A DNA stretch of 37,475 nucleotides from positions 1 through 37,475 of the forward strand of contig CANJQE010000006.1 of the NCBI GenBank assembly GCA_947476305.1, in the 5' to 3' direction. The translations under genes and the position numbers were made by a program. Shown in pieces: positions 25,066 through 32,894 of the stretch. Source of the DNA: Legionellaceae bacterium (GTDB taxonomy: Bacteria > Pseudomonadota > Gammaproteobacteria > Legionellales > Legionellaceae). The notes below the pieces were generated by a model. The model saw nothing but the letters and a program-made list of their open reading frames with translations, searched no databases and had not been told where the DNA came from. Each line of letters starts with the position of its first letter. Positions within the stretch are counted from its first letter, which is position 1.

Positions 25066-26697
25066 GTGGATCAAGAAACAATGGAATTTGATGTAATTAT
25101 AGTCGGAGCGGGACCTGCAGGTCTTTCCGCAGCGATTAAATTAAAACAGTTAGCTTTAGCTGCTCAAAAAACAATTACTGTCTGTATTTTAGAAAAAGGG
25201 GCACAAGTTGGCTCCCATATTTTATCTGGTGCAGTAATAGAACCTCGTAGTCTAAAAGAACTATTACCTGATACTTGGCAAGATGCTCCTTTAGATACAG
25301 CCGTACAAGAAGACTCATTTTATTTTTTTACACAAAAAAAAGCCTATAAACTCCCTACCCCCCAACCTATGCACAATCAAGGGAATTATATTATTAGCCT
25401 GGGCGAACTATGTCGATTTCTCGCTGAACAAGCAGAAGCCTTAGGTTGTGAGATTTATCCGAGTTTTGCTGCGGCCAAAATGCTTTATAACGACAATAAT
25501 CAAGTGATTGGTGTCGCCACGGGCGATGTAGGCATTAATAAAGAGGAAGAAGAAACTGCTAATTATCAACCAGGCATGCATTTACTTGCAAAACAGACTT
25601 TATTAGCAGAAGGTTGTCGCGGTCATTTAAGTAGAAAAATAATGAATCGCTATCATCTAAGAGATAAAGCACAACCACAAACTTATGGTTTAGGTATTAA
25701 AGAAGTCTGGCAAATTGCCCCAGAAAAACACAAACCAGGCACAGTGATTCATACTATAGGCTGGCCCATGAATCAGGCAACCTATGGCGGCTCTTTTATC
25801 TATCATTTATCTAAACAACGTGTTGCTCTAGGTTTTGTAGTCGGTTTAGATTATAAAAATCCGTGGCTAGATCCTTTTCAAGAGCTGCAACGCTTTAAAA
25901 CACATCCATTCATTAGCACCTTACTTTCCGGTGGAGAACGTATTGCCTACGGTGCGCGAGCCCTCAATGAAGGAGGCTGGCAATCCCTTCCTAAACTTAC
26001 CTTTCCTGGTGGTGCCTTAATCGGTGATGCGGCAGGATTTCTTAATGTGCCTAAGATTAAAGGCATTCATATGGCAATGAAATCAGCCATGCTCGCAGCA
26101 GAAGCCTGTTTTGATATGCTACAAGAATCAAACACTACATCACAACGTGAATTAGAACACTATCCTGAAAAAATAAATGATTCATGGATGGGTAAAGAAC
26201 TTTACTCTGTGCGTAATATAAGACCCGGCTTTAAATTTGGCCTCATACCCGGCCTAATTAATGCCGCCTTTGAAACCTATATTAGCAGAGGTAAATCACC
26301 ATGGACTTTAAGCAATCACGCAGATCATAAGTCTTTAAAACTCGCTGCAAAAGCGAAAAAAATATCTTATCCTAAAACAGATGGCGTACTTACTTTTGAT
26401 AAACTGAGTTCTGTTTTTTTATCCAATACTTATCATGAAGAAAACCAGCCCTGCCATCTTAAATTAAAGAAAGAAAAACTAGCTATCGATATCAATCTTA
26501 AATACTACGCCTCTCCAGAAAGCCGCTATTGCCCCGCAGCAGTCTATGAAATAGTTGAAGAAGAAAGCGGCCCAAGACTACAAATTAATGCGCAAAACTG
26601 CATCCATTGTAAAACCTGTGACATTAAAGATCCCCGCCAAAACATCGTCTGGACTCCCCCAGAAGGTGGCGGTGGACCAAATTATACAGAGATGTAG
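25066..26697 (+). CDS. Electron transfer flavoprotein-ubiquinone oxidoreductase
   Basis: This inner-membrane-associated flavoprotein passes electrons from ETF to ubiquinone in fatty-acid and amino-acid oxidation. It has an N-terminal FAD-binding motif (VIIVGAGPAGLSAAIKL), the ETF-QO signature regions GGSFIYHLSKQ and GGALIGDAAGFLNVPKIKG, and a C-terminal 4Fe-4S site with cysteines in RYCPAAVYE and NCIHCKTCDIKDP. The 543-residue length is standard. The GTG at 25066 has AGAAGG about five bases upstream; the ATG at 25081 is too far from it. The gene ends 43 nt before tRNA-Arg. Confidence 0.93.
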   Translation: MDQETMEFDVIIVGAGPAGLSAAIKLKQLALAAQKTITVCILEKGAQVGSHILSGAVIEPRSLKELLPDTWQDAPLDTAVQEDSFYFFTQKKAYKLPTPQPMHNQGNYIISLGELCRFLAEQAEALGCEIYPSFAAAKMLYNDNNQVIGVATGDVGINKEEEETANYQPGMHLLAKQTLLAEGCRGHLSRKIMNRYHLRDKAQPQTYGLGIKEVWQIAPEKHKPGTVIHTIGWPMNQATYGGSFIYHLSKQRVALGFVVGLDYKNPWLDPFQELQRFKTHPFISTLLSGGERIAYGARALNEGGWQSLPKLTFPGGALIGDAAGFLNVPKIKGIHMAMKSAMLAAEACFDMLQESNTTSQRELEHYPEKINDSWMGKELYSVRNIRPGFKFGLIPGLINAAFETYISRGKSPWTLSNHADHKSLKLAAKAKKISYPKTDGVLTFDKLSSVFLSNTYHEENQPCHLKLKKEKLAIDINLKYYASPESRYCPAAVYEIVEEESGPRLQINAQNCIHCKTCDIKDPRQNIVWTPPEGGGGPNYTEM

Positions 26698-26701
26698 TTA
26701 G

Positions 26702-26730
26702 TTGTTATTTTATGTCAATAAAGGTAGACT
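26702..26730 (+). promoter_or_regulatory. Probable sigma-70 promoter of tRNA-Arg
   Basis: TTGTTA (26702-26707) and TAGACT (26725-26730) are separated by exactly 17 bases and lie 10 bases before the mature tRNA 5' end. The spacing and location directly after the ETF-QO stop support a dedicated promoter. Confidence 0.45.
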
Positions 26731-26740
26731 CTGAGCCTTA

Positions 26741-26817
26741 GTCCCGGTGGCGCAGCTGGATAGCGCGGCCCCCTCCTAAGGGGCAGGTCGCAGGTTCGAA
26801 TCCTGCCCGGGACACCA
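26741..26817 (+). tRNA. tRNA-Arg (anticodon CCU)
   Basis: The 77-nt cloverleaf has acceptor arms GTCCCGG and CCGGGAC, the D-arm GCGCAGCTGGATAGCGC, an anticodon stem GCCCC/GGGGC around the loop CTCCTAA, a T-arm with GTTCGAATC, and an encoded CCA. The anticodon CCU reads AGG. Its 3' part from 26772 is duplicated at 37036-37081, marking it as the integration site of the element that follows. The gene remains intact. Confidence 0.97.
26772..26817 (+). repeat. attL core (tRNA-Arg 3' end)
   Basis: These 46 bases run from the anticodon loop to the CCA end of tRNA-Arg and match 37036-37081 at 45 positions. The single difference is in the T-loop: TTCGAAT here, TTCAAAT in the right copy. Integration in the 3' half of a tRNA with reconstitution of the gene is the usual mode of P4-type integrases. 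Confidence 0.9.
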
Positions 26818-26872
26818 GTAAAATCAATGGGTTATAATTTTTCCCGCTTGCAACTTATTATTTTTGTTTTGA

Positions 26873-26896
26873 CAGGTGCCTACGTGGGTGACTATA
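26873..26896 (+). promoter_or_regulatory. Left candidate integrase arm-type repeat pair
   Basis: GGTGCCTACG (26875) and GGTGACTATA (26887) are spaced 12 bp start to start and preceded by CA. The same 24-bp arrangement, same strand, 19 of 24 bases identical, recurs at 36895-36918 near the other end of the element. This placement suits integrase arm-binding sites. Confidence 0.5.
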
Positions 26897-26940
26897 AATG
26901 AATTGGTAATAGGTAATCAAACGTGAACGAACATCAAAAA

Positions 26941-27111
26941 CTAGCGACTTGTATTACTCTCTATATCTTCTAGTTGAGCTGTATGAGTTGAAATTATCGC
27001 AATATTGCTATCAATGTTATTTAGTATATCTTTAACTTCTTTAAGGTTGTTATCAATTTCATAAATTGAAACAAGAACCCAACCGAGAACAATCATTTTA
27101 AAAAAATTCAT
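26941..27111 (-). CDS. Small membrane protein of 56 residues, hypothetical
   Basis: An open frame starts at the ATG at 27111 and reads MNFFKMIVLGWVLVSIYEID, one hydrophobic N-terminal segment, followed by a helical segment with heptad-like NNLKEVKDILNNIDSNI. The shape is a single-span membrane anchor with a short coiled coil. A weak GAGA lies upstream. It is the gene nearest the tRNA end and reads towards attL. The family is not recognised, and the call rests on composition and lack of another explanation for the stretch. The rest of 26818-27288 shows only the arm repeats and a weak hairpin near 27230-27252. Confidence 0.4.
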   Translation of the reverse strand: MNFFKMIVLGWVLVSIYEIDNNLKEVKDILNNIDSNIAIISTHTAQLEDIESNTSR

Positions 27112-27288
27112 CTCATTTCTCTATAAATTACAAGCATGGATAGTTTTGACATATGCCTTGGGCGATAGCGGCGGCCTTTATCCTAAATGATGGGAGCTAT
27201 GTCATTCAATTTCCCACTGGATAGATATATGCCGCGTTGGTAAAACACGGCAAATTGATGCTTTAGTCTACTCTAATGCCTACTTATA

Positions 27289-27633
27289 TTAGCCGGCACA
27301 TGGGTAAATGCAGTAATCTTGACCATGAATATAGGCATACTCACCCCACTGATTGGACACATTTACGCAACAAAACCTACCCATTTGCTTCTGAACTGAT
27401 TTCTGTTGCGATGGTTGTGCTTTTAATTTACTCAAACAGGAGTTGATATCGGTGTCATTTTTATCACAAAAATTCAATATCTTGGTGGATGTTTCTGGCT
27501 TTATTGCACCACTATACATACTTTCAAAGCTAATCTTATCTTGCTCTGAAATTGCAGCAAACGATAAAACAGGCATAACCAATAATAGATTAAATAGTAC
27601 CGACTTAAGTGTTAATTTCTTTATATTTTTCAT
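27289..27633 (-). CDS. Small secreted cysteine-rich protein, hypothetical
   Basis: The 114-residue protein has a signal peptide (1-27, VLFNLLLVMPVLSFAA). The mature chain has cysteines near FCDKND, SCLSK and a C-terminal cluster FCCVNVSN, DYCIYPC. These six could form three disulfides in the periplasm or outside. The central SMYSGAIKPETSTKILNFCD is helical. The family is not recognised. It is part of a minus-strand group of small exported proteins beside the tRNA end of the element, which suggests cargo rather than element maintenance. Confidence 0.6.
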   Translation of the reverse strand: MKNIKKLTLKSVLFNLLLVMPVLSFAAISEQDKISFESMYSGAIKPETSTKILNFCDKNDTDINSCLSKLKAQPSQQKSVQKQMGRFCCVNVSNQWGEYAYIHGQDYCIYPCAG

Positions 27634-27706
27634 GTTAAATTTCCATGGTTATAGTTAAAAGTTTCCTATTTATTGTTTAAGGCTTCCGTTTGATTGCTTC
27701 TTACTG

Positions 27707-27928
27707 TTACTTTTCAGCACAGTATTCAGAAAGAGGGATTGGCTTTTTTGCAACCTTCAAGTATTCATTATAATTTTTATGGCAACCTTCTTTTGCCTCT
27801 GCCTTTTTTGCATTTGCGTACTTAACAGCGCCAATACCAGCACCGATTGCTGCCACTGCGCATCCTTGTAGTTGTGATATTACTAAAATAAATACCACTG
27901 AAAGAGATAACGTTTTTAAAATTTTCAT
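27707..27928 (-). CDS. Small lipoprotein, hypothetical
   Basis: The 73-residue protein starts with a lipoprotein signal and lipobox (VISQLQGC, residues 16-23), then a glycine/alanine-rich stretch AVAAIGAGIGAVKYANAKKAE, and a short tail with two cysteines (EGCHKNYNEY and SEYCAEK). The Gly-Ala stretch resembles those of small outer-membrane lipoproteins. Its ATG overlaps the stop of the upstream Rap1a-like gene by 4 nt (ATGA), so the two are coupled. Confidence 0.6.
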   Translation of the reverse strand: MKILKTLSLSVVFILVISQLQGCAVAAIGAGIGAVKYANAKKAEAKEGCHKNYNEYLKVAKKPIPLSEYCAEK

Positions 27929-28347
27929 ATTAATACACCTGATTGTTTGAATTTAATGCACTTGTTTGGGATTGGGTATTTTGAGTACATTGCAACCGAA
28001 AAGCCAAAACCCAGTAGATGGGGGGTTAACTCCGGATTTTCATTGTATTGTTCGGTTAAAAATAAAACTCCATCTTTAACTGATTTCTTTTCTAAGAATG
28101 GATAATAACTTCTATAACATTTAGCGAGCTTTTCTCCCGCGAATAATTCAATGGATACCATATAGCTGGCAAATGCTTGCGTTACGGCTGTGTTACAGAT
28201 ATCTTGATTGTGTATGTATCGCTGATCTTTACACTCCAAGATAAAATCTTTACCCGTATATATTCCTGCAGAATAAATGTTCTTACCCACCATAATACAA
28301 AGGGCTAGTAAAAATATTCTTTTGTTTAGAAGCAAAGTGATACCCAT
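27925..28347 (-). CDS. Secreted Rap1a/Tai-like protein
   Basis: With the ATG at 28347 the protein has a signal-like hydrophobic N-terminus (RIFLLALCIMVGKNIYSA). The mature part shows four spaced cysteines in ILECKDQ, DICNTAVTQAFASYM, KCYRSYYPF and a final PNKC, with SVKDGVLFLTEQYNENPEL between. This order matches the Rap1a/Tai family (Cys pair, V-x-x-L-x-x-V-x-x-Y, PxL, terminal PxxC), whose first members are immunity proteins against type VI amidase effectors. The match is by pattern only, and many family members have unknown roles. A TTG start at 28362 is possible. It overlaps the upstream gene end by a few bases at most. Confidence 0.45.
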   Translation of the reverse strand: MGITLLLNKRIFLLALCIMVGKNIYSAGIYTGKDFILECKDQRYIHNQDICNTAVTQAFASYMVSIELFAGEKLAKCYRSYYPFLEKKSVKDGVLFLTEQYNENPELTPHLLGFGFSVAMYSKYPIPNKCIKFKQSGVLI

Positions 28348-28352
28348 TACAT

Positions 28353-28586
28353 TTAGAAGCAAACATTATTATGGCAATGAACACCGGAGCTTGGGTTTCC
28401 TGCCCGATGCCTTTGAACAAAAGTCCCGTTCTTTTTTATGTAAGGCCTGACTGTATGTGTTCTTCCATAAGAAGAGCCATATTTTGGAGTTTTGTGCGAA
28501 TAGGAATAACTACGTTTTGCGTAGCTGGAGGATATTGGTAATAGAGAAAAACAACACAACCCCAACAATAAAAATTTTGCTTTCAT
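28353..28586 (-). CDS. Small exported protein with YxxxDGTxV-like motif
   Basis: The ATG at 28586 has GAGG five bases upstream; an earlier frame start at 28643 is unsupported. The 77-residue product has a signal peptide (1-23, FLLLGLCCFSLLPISSSYA), a basic Tyr/Ser-rich stretch, and VRPYIKKNGTFVQRHRAGNP. The last resembles the VRGYxRKDGTYVxPHxRSxP motif of many small exported phage- and plasmid-associated proteins of unknown role. It ends with two cysteines (VHCHNNVCF). It is the first gene of the exported cassette, divergent from the Xre regulator. Confidence 0.6.
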   Translation of the reverse strand: MKAKFLLLGLCCFSLLPISSSYAKRSYSYSHKTPKYGSSYGRTHTVRPYIKKNGTFVQRHRAGNPSSGVHCHNNVCF

Positions 28587-28712
28587 TACGGCCTCATTAA
28601 AAAACGATGAGTTACAGAGCCGAATTTTTATTGTTGTTTTCAAGCAAATTAAACTTACTTGTCGGATGATAACAAATTAACCGAGTGATCATATATTAAT
28701 CAACCCGGATGT

Positions 28713-28733
28713 ATACTAAGAAATCCTTAGTAT
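28713..28733. promoter_or_regulatory. Operator-like palindrome O1 for the Xre regulator
   Basis: ATACTAAG and its complement CTTAGTAT flank five bases, a perfect 8-bp inverted repeat in the divergent region between the exported cassette and the Xre gene. The ACTAAG half-site recurs in the next palindrome. Confidence 0.6.
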
Positions 28734-28759
28734 CCTGTCAAGCAAAAAATTAAGATTCT

Positions 28760-28794
28760 CTTAGTTTGGCGATTAAATATTCGAGCAAACTAAG
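28760..28794. promoter_or_regulatory. Operator-like palindrome O2 for the Xre regulator
   Basis: CTTAGTTTG (28760-28768) and CAAACTAAG (28786-28794) form a perfect 9-bp inverted repeat with a 17-base spacer, ending six bases before the Xre start codon. With O1 this makes four ACTAAG half-sites in about 80 bp, consistent with autorepression. Confidence 0.55.
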
Positions 28795-28799
28795 TAGAT

Positions 28800-29060
28800 A
28801 TGATTATTTCCCCATTACCGAAGAGGTTAAAAGAAGCGAGGCTTGCATCAAAACTATCACAAAAAGAATTGGGTATTACGGCTGGAATTGACCAATTTTC
28901 CGCTAGCCCTAGAATCAACCAATATGAAACGGGCAAACATACTCCTGATTTTTTAACTTTGAAAAAGCTTGCTGAAGTATTATCAGTCCCAACAGCATTT
29001 TTTTACGCGGAAGAAGACGACTTAGCGGAGATGATCAGATTATTCACCAAGCAAAGTTGA
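28800..29060 (+). CDS. Xre/Cro-family transcriptional regulator
   Basis: The 86-residue protein is a single helix-turn-helix domain: LPKRLKEARLASKLSQKELG, then INQYETGKHTPDFLTLKKLAEVLSVP, the classic Cro/CI HTH_3 pattern, ending with an acidic tail. It is the only clear plus-strand gene of the element and faces the exported cassette across an intergenic region with two ACTAAG palindromes. It probably represses itself and the divergent promoter. The stop lies inside the tail of the convergent 75-aa gene (17-bp overlap). Confidence 0.85.
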   Translation: MIISPLPKRLKEARLASKLSQKELGITAGIDQFSASPRINQYETGKHTPDFLTLKKLAEVLSVPTAFFYAEEDDLAEMIRLFTKQS

Positions 29061-29271
29061 GTAATTTTTTTAATTCCCTTTTCCATTCAGCTAGATGATG
29101 TTGCATGTCTCTGACATCTTTACATCTAGCGCCATGCTTAAGGCTATTTTTTCGAGATATAGCCTTGCCCTCTGAGGTTTTAGGACCCGTCGAGTACTCC
29201 CATGGCTTCTGCTGACGTATTCGCTGCGCCTGTTTCAAACGTTGTTCCAATGTCCATTTTCTTTGCTTCAT
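29044..29271 (-). CDS. Small basic conserved protein, unknown function
   Basis: The ATG at 29271, with AAGG six bases upstream, gives 75 residues starting MKQRKWTLEQRLKQAQRIRQ and containing PWEYSTGPKTSEGKAISRKN, then LKHGARCKDVR. This KWTxEQRxxQA...PWxxSTGPxTxEGK...KHG pattern is a small family often seen in proteobacterial islands, with no known function. The basic, nucleic-acid-binding look is only suggestive. It overlaps the end of the 206-aa gene by 92 nt in a different frame on the same strand, and the convergent Xre gene by 17 nt. Confidence 0.6.
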   Translation of the reverse strand: MKQRKWTLEQRLKQAQRIRQQKPWEYSTGPKTSEGKAISRKNSLKHGARCKDVRDMQHHLAEWKRELKKLLNFAW

Positions 29272-29800
29272 AAGAGACCTTAGCATTCAGTTCGTTTGGA
29301 GCTTTGTTATTATTTTCAATTGAGTGACCTTCAGAGTTTACACCATTGTTCACTTGTTGGTTAAAAGCATGGTTATTTTGTTGCTTGATGAAGGTAGTTG
29401 TCCGGCGAGGATGCTTAAGCTCTGCCAATGCCATTAAGGTTTTTCTACATCCATTTTGAGATCTCAGGGCAATATTTGCGAAGACCTCCGCATGTTCTAT
29501 GCTTGAATTAGGCAGTTTAGATAATGCGTCATAAAACACATACTCAAGGCTTTTAGCTTGCGTCATAAGCATGGCTTCAATTTCATTAGTATCATTATTA
29601 AGAACGCGATCTACACTTCTAGAAAGTCGATCAAATGCAGCAACACCATCAAATCCATTCCCATGTAATTTGCTAAGCGCCAATGTTGCATGACCACGGC
29701 AATGCAAATACAACTCTGTAGTTGCTGCTTTCTTTTTTTCTTCGATTTTATTCTTTTCGGCTTGATCTAGCATTACTTGCTCTTTAGTCTTTCTAGCCAT
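29180..29800 (-). CDS. Conserved island protein, unknown function
   Basis: The ATG at 29800 is preceded by AAGGAG at good spacing. The 206-residue protein has a basic N-terminus (MARKTKEQVMLDQAEKNKIE), then a helical core with NEIEAMLMTQAKSLEYVFYD and LRSQNGCRKTLMALAELKHP, and RRTTTFIKQQNNHAFNQQVN. This resembles conserved proteins from proteobacterial islands that sit next to the KWTxEQR family, as here. Function is unknown. The C-terminal ~30 residues overlap the downstream gene in another frame and look low in complexity, so the stop may have been displaced by a frameshift. Confidence 0.6.
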   Translation of the reverse strand: MARKTKEQVMLDQAEKNKIEEKKKAATTELYLHCRGHATLALSKLHGNGFDGVAAFDRLSRSVDRVLNNDTNEIEAMLMTQAKSLEYVFYDALSKLPNSSIEHAEVFANIALRSQNGCRKTLMALAELKHPRRTTTFIKQQNNHAFNQQVNNGVNSEGHSIENNNKAPNELNAKVSYEAKKMDIGTTFETGAANTSAEAMGVLDGS

Positions 29801-29816
29801 GGCATTTCTCCTTGAA

Positions 29817-30065
29817 TTAGCCTAGAAACTTATAAAAACCACACGCACAAAATGGTCGACGATAGCCACATTTGCAAATAGTAGTTAATTGAATATCATC
29901 CGAAACAAAATTATATTTTTCTTGATTATCACTGGGGTAACCAGGGGAACTAAAGGAACCCTCTTGTATCTCTTGAGTTTCCACGGTTCCCCCACAAGTT
30001 GCCTTGGAGAGAACCAGAGAACCCGATGCTGATTCCATGCGGGCTAATAGATTAAGGACGCTCAT
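29817..30065 (-). CDS. Small protein with C-terminal CxC...CxC cluster, hypothetical
   Basis: The ATG at 30065 has GAGG seven bases upstream; the ATG at 30071 overlaps the DUF927 stop but is too near that site. The 82 residues open SVLNLLARMESASGSLVLSK and end with CKCGYRRPFCACGFYKFLG. The four end cysteines could bind zinc. The gene's DNA is rich in GGAACC/GGTTCC-like words, as is the start of the DUF927 gene. It is translationally linked to the genes on both sides. Function is unknown. Confidence 0.5.
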   Translation of the reverse strand: MSVLNLLARMESASGSLVLSKATCGGTVETQEIQEGSFSSPGYPSDNQEKYNFVSDDIQLTTICKCGYRRPFCACGFYKFLG

Positions 30066-30067
30066 TG

Positions 30068-31993
30068 TCATACCTCCTCGTTAGGTAGAATCCAATAAAA
30101 GGAGATAGATCGCCCGCCAACTTTAACTTTTTTGGAGTTTTTGCCAAAGTCCTTATCTACAATCCATTTTGACTCATTTAAAGCACGTAAAATACAATTT
30201 AAATCAAATCCTGGAGCTGCTTCTTGTAGTGCTGGAGAATTAAATAAGAAAATACGCCCCTTATCCGTATCTTTCCAATAGCCTGCACGCTCTCGAACTA
30301 CAGGTCTTTGATCGATATTATCGCCTTGATATGAGCGAATAGAATTTTCTTCAATCCCAGAAAAACGACTATCTCCGTGCCTATCAATAAAATGGCGTAT
30401 ACCCTGAAGTATTTGACGTGTTTCTGTTTGACCCTTGCCTCTAAAATCACGCCATGCATTAAATAGTTCAATGACTGATTCTAAAGCCTCACCTTCTTGC
30501 CATCCTGTCAAACCATATTCGGTTGCTTTTTCGCCAGCAAGAGCAATCAGTGCAAATAGTCCCGCAGCTCGGCTTTCTATACCATCTGATGTATAAAACC
30601 CTTCTAAATTACAGAATTTGGCATATAGCTCTGACAAACAATCTTTATCGCTCAACAATTTTTCAACAAATGCCGGCCCACTAAGCCCGTAGAATAAACT
30701 GGTGGCTTGCTTCATAGAATCAGCAAAGATACGCCCATCAGTTAAACCGTGCAGATCATCAAAAGCACCATAAGCCCGATCAGTTGCAGGAATATTAAGC
30801 AGTCTCGCTTCTTGTCCAGCTTTGACCCTCTGTCCAGCTTCTTGCATATGGGCCGATAAAGTACGTTCTCCGCTAGATAGAACAATTGTTCGCCATCTAA
30901 AAGAATCACGCGATCCACCGTTACGCTTGGCCCGCTGTTTTCCTTGTCCATTCGCTAATGCGTAAATTATTGAACCAATTTCACGAGGATCACATTCACT
31001 GATTTCATCTAAAACCAGTAAGCTATCATTTAATGCCGCTGCTGTAGCCTCTAATCCATTAGCAGTAGCACGCCAAGCACGGACATAACCTGGACCGCCC
31101 CATACACTTGCAGCAACCTGTAATGCAGTTGTTTTACCATTACTTGACTTGCCGATTAAATGAATGCCACCACCACCAGCAGATTGTTGTTTTGCTTTTA
31201 ATAATAGAGGTGCGGCAAATGCTGCTGATACCGATAACAATAAAACAGGGTTCCCACTGCAACGCATAGCAACTTGTTCACGCCAACTTTGAATATCACC
31301 TTGCTGAATGAAATCATCGTGTGCTGCATATTCTGATTGGAATCGTATATTATCATCACCAATGGTTTTATTCGGCATTACAAACGCTCGTCCACTAGAA
31401 TGCCATCCAGTACGTATTGCTGCTATTGTTCTGCGTTCAGGTTTTTGTTGCATCAGCCAGCTATTTAAATACTTTTTAGCATCAAGATTTATTCTGACTC
31501 CTAAATTTAGTAACTCACCCCGCATTTCATCGCCATTGCCTTTTAGAAGATGCATGGGCATTGACCATTCACGCCAACCACCAAATGGCTGAATAAAGTG
31601 TAATAATAGACCAAAAGATTCATTACGTTCATCGGCGGTAATTGCTTCTGCATGAATGGGTGAGCATACCCATATATCAATTGGTTTAGGTTCTTGACCA
31701 CCTGTAAACCCATGCCAATATAAGCCAGGAAGCTTAGAGTGCCCCTCAATTGAAACCCAGTCGTCATATACCATAAACCCAGGCCGTTTGATTTCAGGTT
31801 CCGCGAGTATTTCAGGTAGAACATGGCTGGGTGAGATTACCTCCAACTTTAAATCAGAGGAATTTTGTAAATCATCAGTGGCCGTGGTTCCCTCTATTAT
31901 CTCCTTAGGAGAACCGTTAAATAGCGCGTCATCATTGGTGGTTCTCTCGGTTCCCTTAGTTCTCTCAGATATTCCTTGCTCTAAATTAGACAC
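30068..31993 (-). CDS. DUF927 ATPase, replication helicase-like
   Basis: The GTG at 31993, with AGGAGG seven bases upstream, gives 641 residues; an ATG at 32014 overlaps the previous gene further. The DUF927 domain (about 70-330) contains Walker A GKSSNGKT (281-288) and Walker B LLVLDEIS (D329, E330), followed by SSGERTLSAH. In islands this family accompanies a Toprim primase and acts as a replicative helicase-like ATPase. The N-terminal 60 residues are polar and Thr/Glu-rich, likely a linker. The gene overlaps the Toprim gene by 8 nt. It is the largest gene of the element. Confidence 0.85.
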   Translation of the reverse strand: MSNLEQGISERTKGTERTTNDDALFNGSPKEIIEGTTATDDLQNSSDLKLEVISPSHVLPEILAEPEIKRPGFMVYDDWVSIEGHSKLPGLYWHGFTGGQEPKPIDIWVCSPIHAEAITADERNESFGLLLHFIQPFGGWREWSMPMHLLKGNGDEMRGELLNLGVRINLDAKKYLNSWLMQQKPERRTIAAIRTGWHSSGRAFVMPNKTIGDDNIRFQSEYAAHDDFIQQGDIQSWREQVAMRCSGNPVLLLSVSAAFAAPLLLKAKQQSAGGGGIHLIGKSSNGKTTALQVAASVWGGPGYVRAWRATANGLEATAAALNDSLLVLDEISECDPREIGSIIYALANGQGKQRAKRNGGSRDSFRWRTIVLSSGERTLSAHMQEAGQRVKAGQEARLLNIPATDRAYGAFDDLHGLTDGRIFADSMKQATSLFYGLSGPAFVEKLLSDKDCLSELYAKFCNLEGFYTSDGIESRAAGLFALIALAGEKATEYGLTGWQEGEALESVIELFNAWRDFRGKGQTETRQILQGIRHFIDRHGDSRFSGIEENSIRSYQGDNIDQRPVVRERAGYWKDTDKGRIFLFNSPALQEAAPGFDLNCILRALNESKWIVDKDFGKNSKKVKVGGRSISFYWILPNEEV

Positions 31994-32894
31994 TTTGCAC
32001 CTCCTGCTCAGCAAGCCAGCAACTCAAATCATTAAAATCTTTCAATGATGTTGGTGCACAATCGGGCCATATTGGTTTGCTAAGTAATGCTCCCGCAGCA
32101 ATTGCGGCTTCCCGTCCTTTTGTTAAGCCAGGATTGTTGGGGGTTAATCGATCGTCATCAACGCATATGATCAACTCCGCATTAGATGAACAATTACGAA
32201 TAGATGTAGCTACTGATTTTAAATTTCCAGCATTACAAGCTGCAATCACACAATATGTTGGATGTTTTTCAGCCAATGTTGCGCCAGTAGCAAATCCCTC
32301 ACAAACTAATATTTTTCGATCATTGGTTGGTTGATGCTGAATAGGTATAAAATGACTTTTTATTGCTCCATTGAATAAAAATCTTTTTTCACCAAGTTCA
32401 TTAATATACTGCAAACTCCATATTTTTCCGTCAAAATCGATAATGGGTAAAACAATTTCTTTGCTATGTTGACGGGCATAAAATGGTGATATGCGTTTTC
32501 TTATTATGTATGGATGGTGAGGATTTGCTTTAGGGTAACTCTCCCACAAATGCTCAGCGCGTAAGGCGGCTTCCTGTTGCTCCTTGGCTTTCATCGCATT
32601 ACGCATTTTACAAGCTTCTTTTATACGTTCGACTTGATTACGACGTTCAGATGCAGTCATATGATCTTGCTTTTTAGCACTCCATTTCAAATGAATTCCT
32701 GTTTTCCAACTACCATATACTCCACATGGCACACCATCAAGATGAAATACATACCACCCATTTCTAGATCCAGATTTATCTCCTTCAATATGAAAACGAT
32801 GCAATTGCGCATTAGCAATTATATCGTTCGGAGGAGTAATGCCATTGGCTGATAACTCCACTTGGAATTGATTAATAATTTGATTAAAATCCAT
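31986..32894 (-). CDS. Toprim-domain primase-like protein
   Basis: The 302-residue protein has a Toprim domain with E199 in ILVCEGFATGATL and D246/D248 in IICVDDDR, the metal-binding residues of DnaG-type primases. The N-terminal part contains DGVPCGVYGSWKTGIHLKW, the substrate-side domain of phage and plasmid primases, but no full zinc finger. Paired with the DUF927 ATPase it probably initiates element replication. AAGGA lies eight bases before the ATG. It overlaps the 58-aa gene upstream by 11 nt and the DUF927 gene downstream by 8 nt. Confidence 0.87.
   Translation of the reverse strand: MDFNQIINQFQVELSANGITPPNDIIANAQLHRFHIEGDKSGSRNGWYVFHLDGVPCGVYGSWKTGIHLKWSAKKQDHMTASERRNQVERIKEACKMRNAMKAKEQQEAALRAEHLWESYPKANPHHPYIIRKRISPFYARQHSKEIVLPIIDFDGKIWSLQYINELGEKRFLFNGAIKSHFIPIQHQPTNDRKILVCEGFATGATLAEKHPTYCVIAACNAGNLKSVATSIRNCSSNAELIICVDDDRLTPNNPGLTKGREAAIAAGALLSKPIWPDCAPTSLKDFNDLSCWLAEQEVQSV

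Noticed and set aside
27220-27260. Hairpin with TGCCG and CGGCA arms after the secreted cysteine-rich gene
   Set aside because: The arms are short, the loop long and no T-run follows on the minus strand, so a terminator call is not supported.
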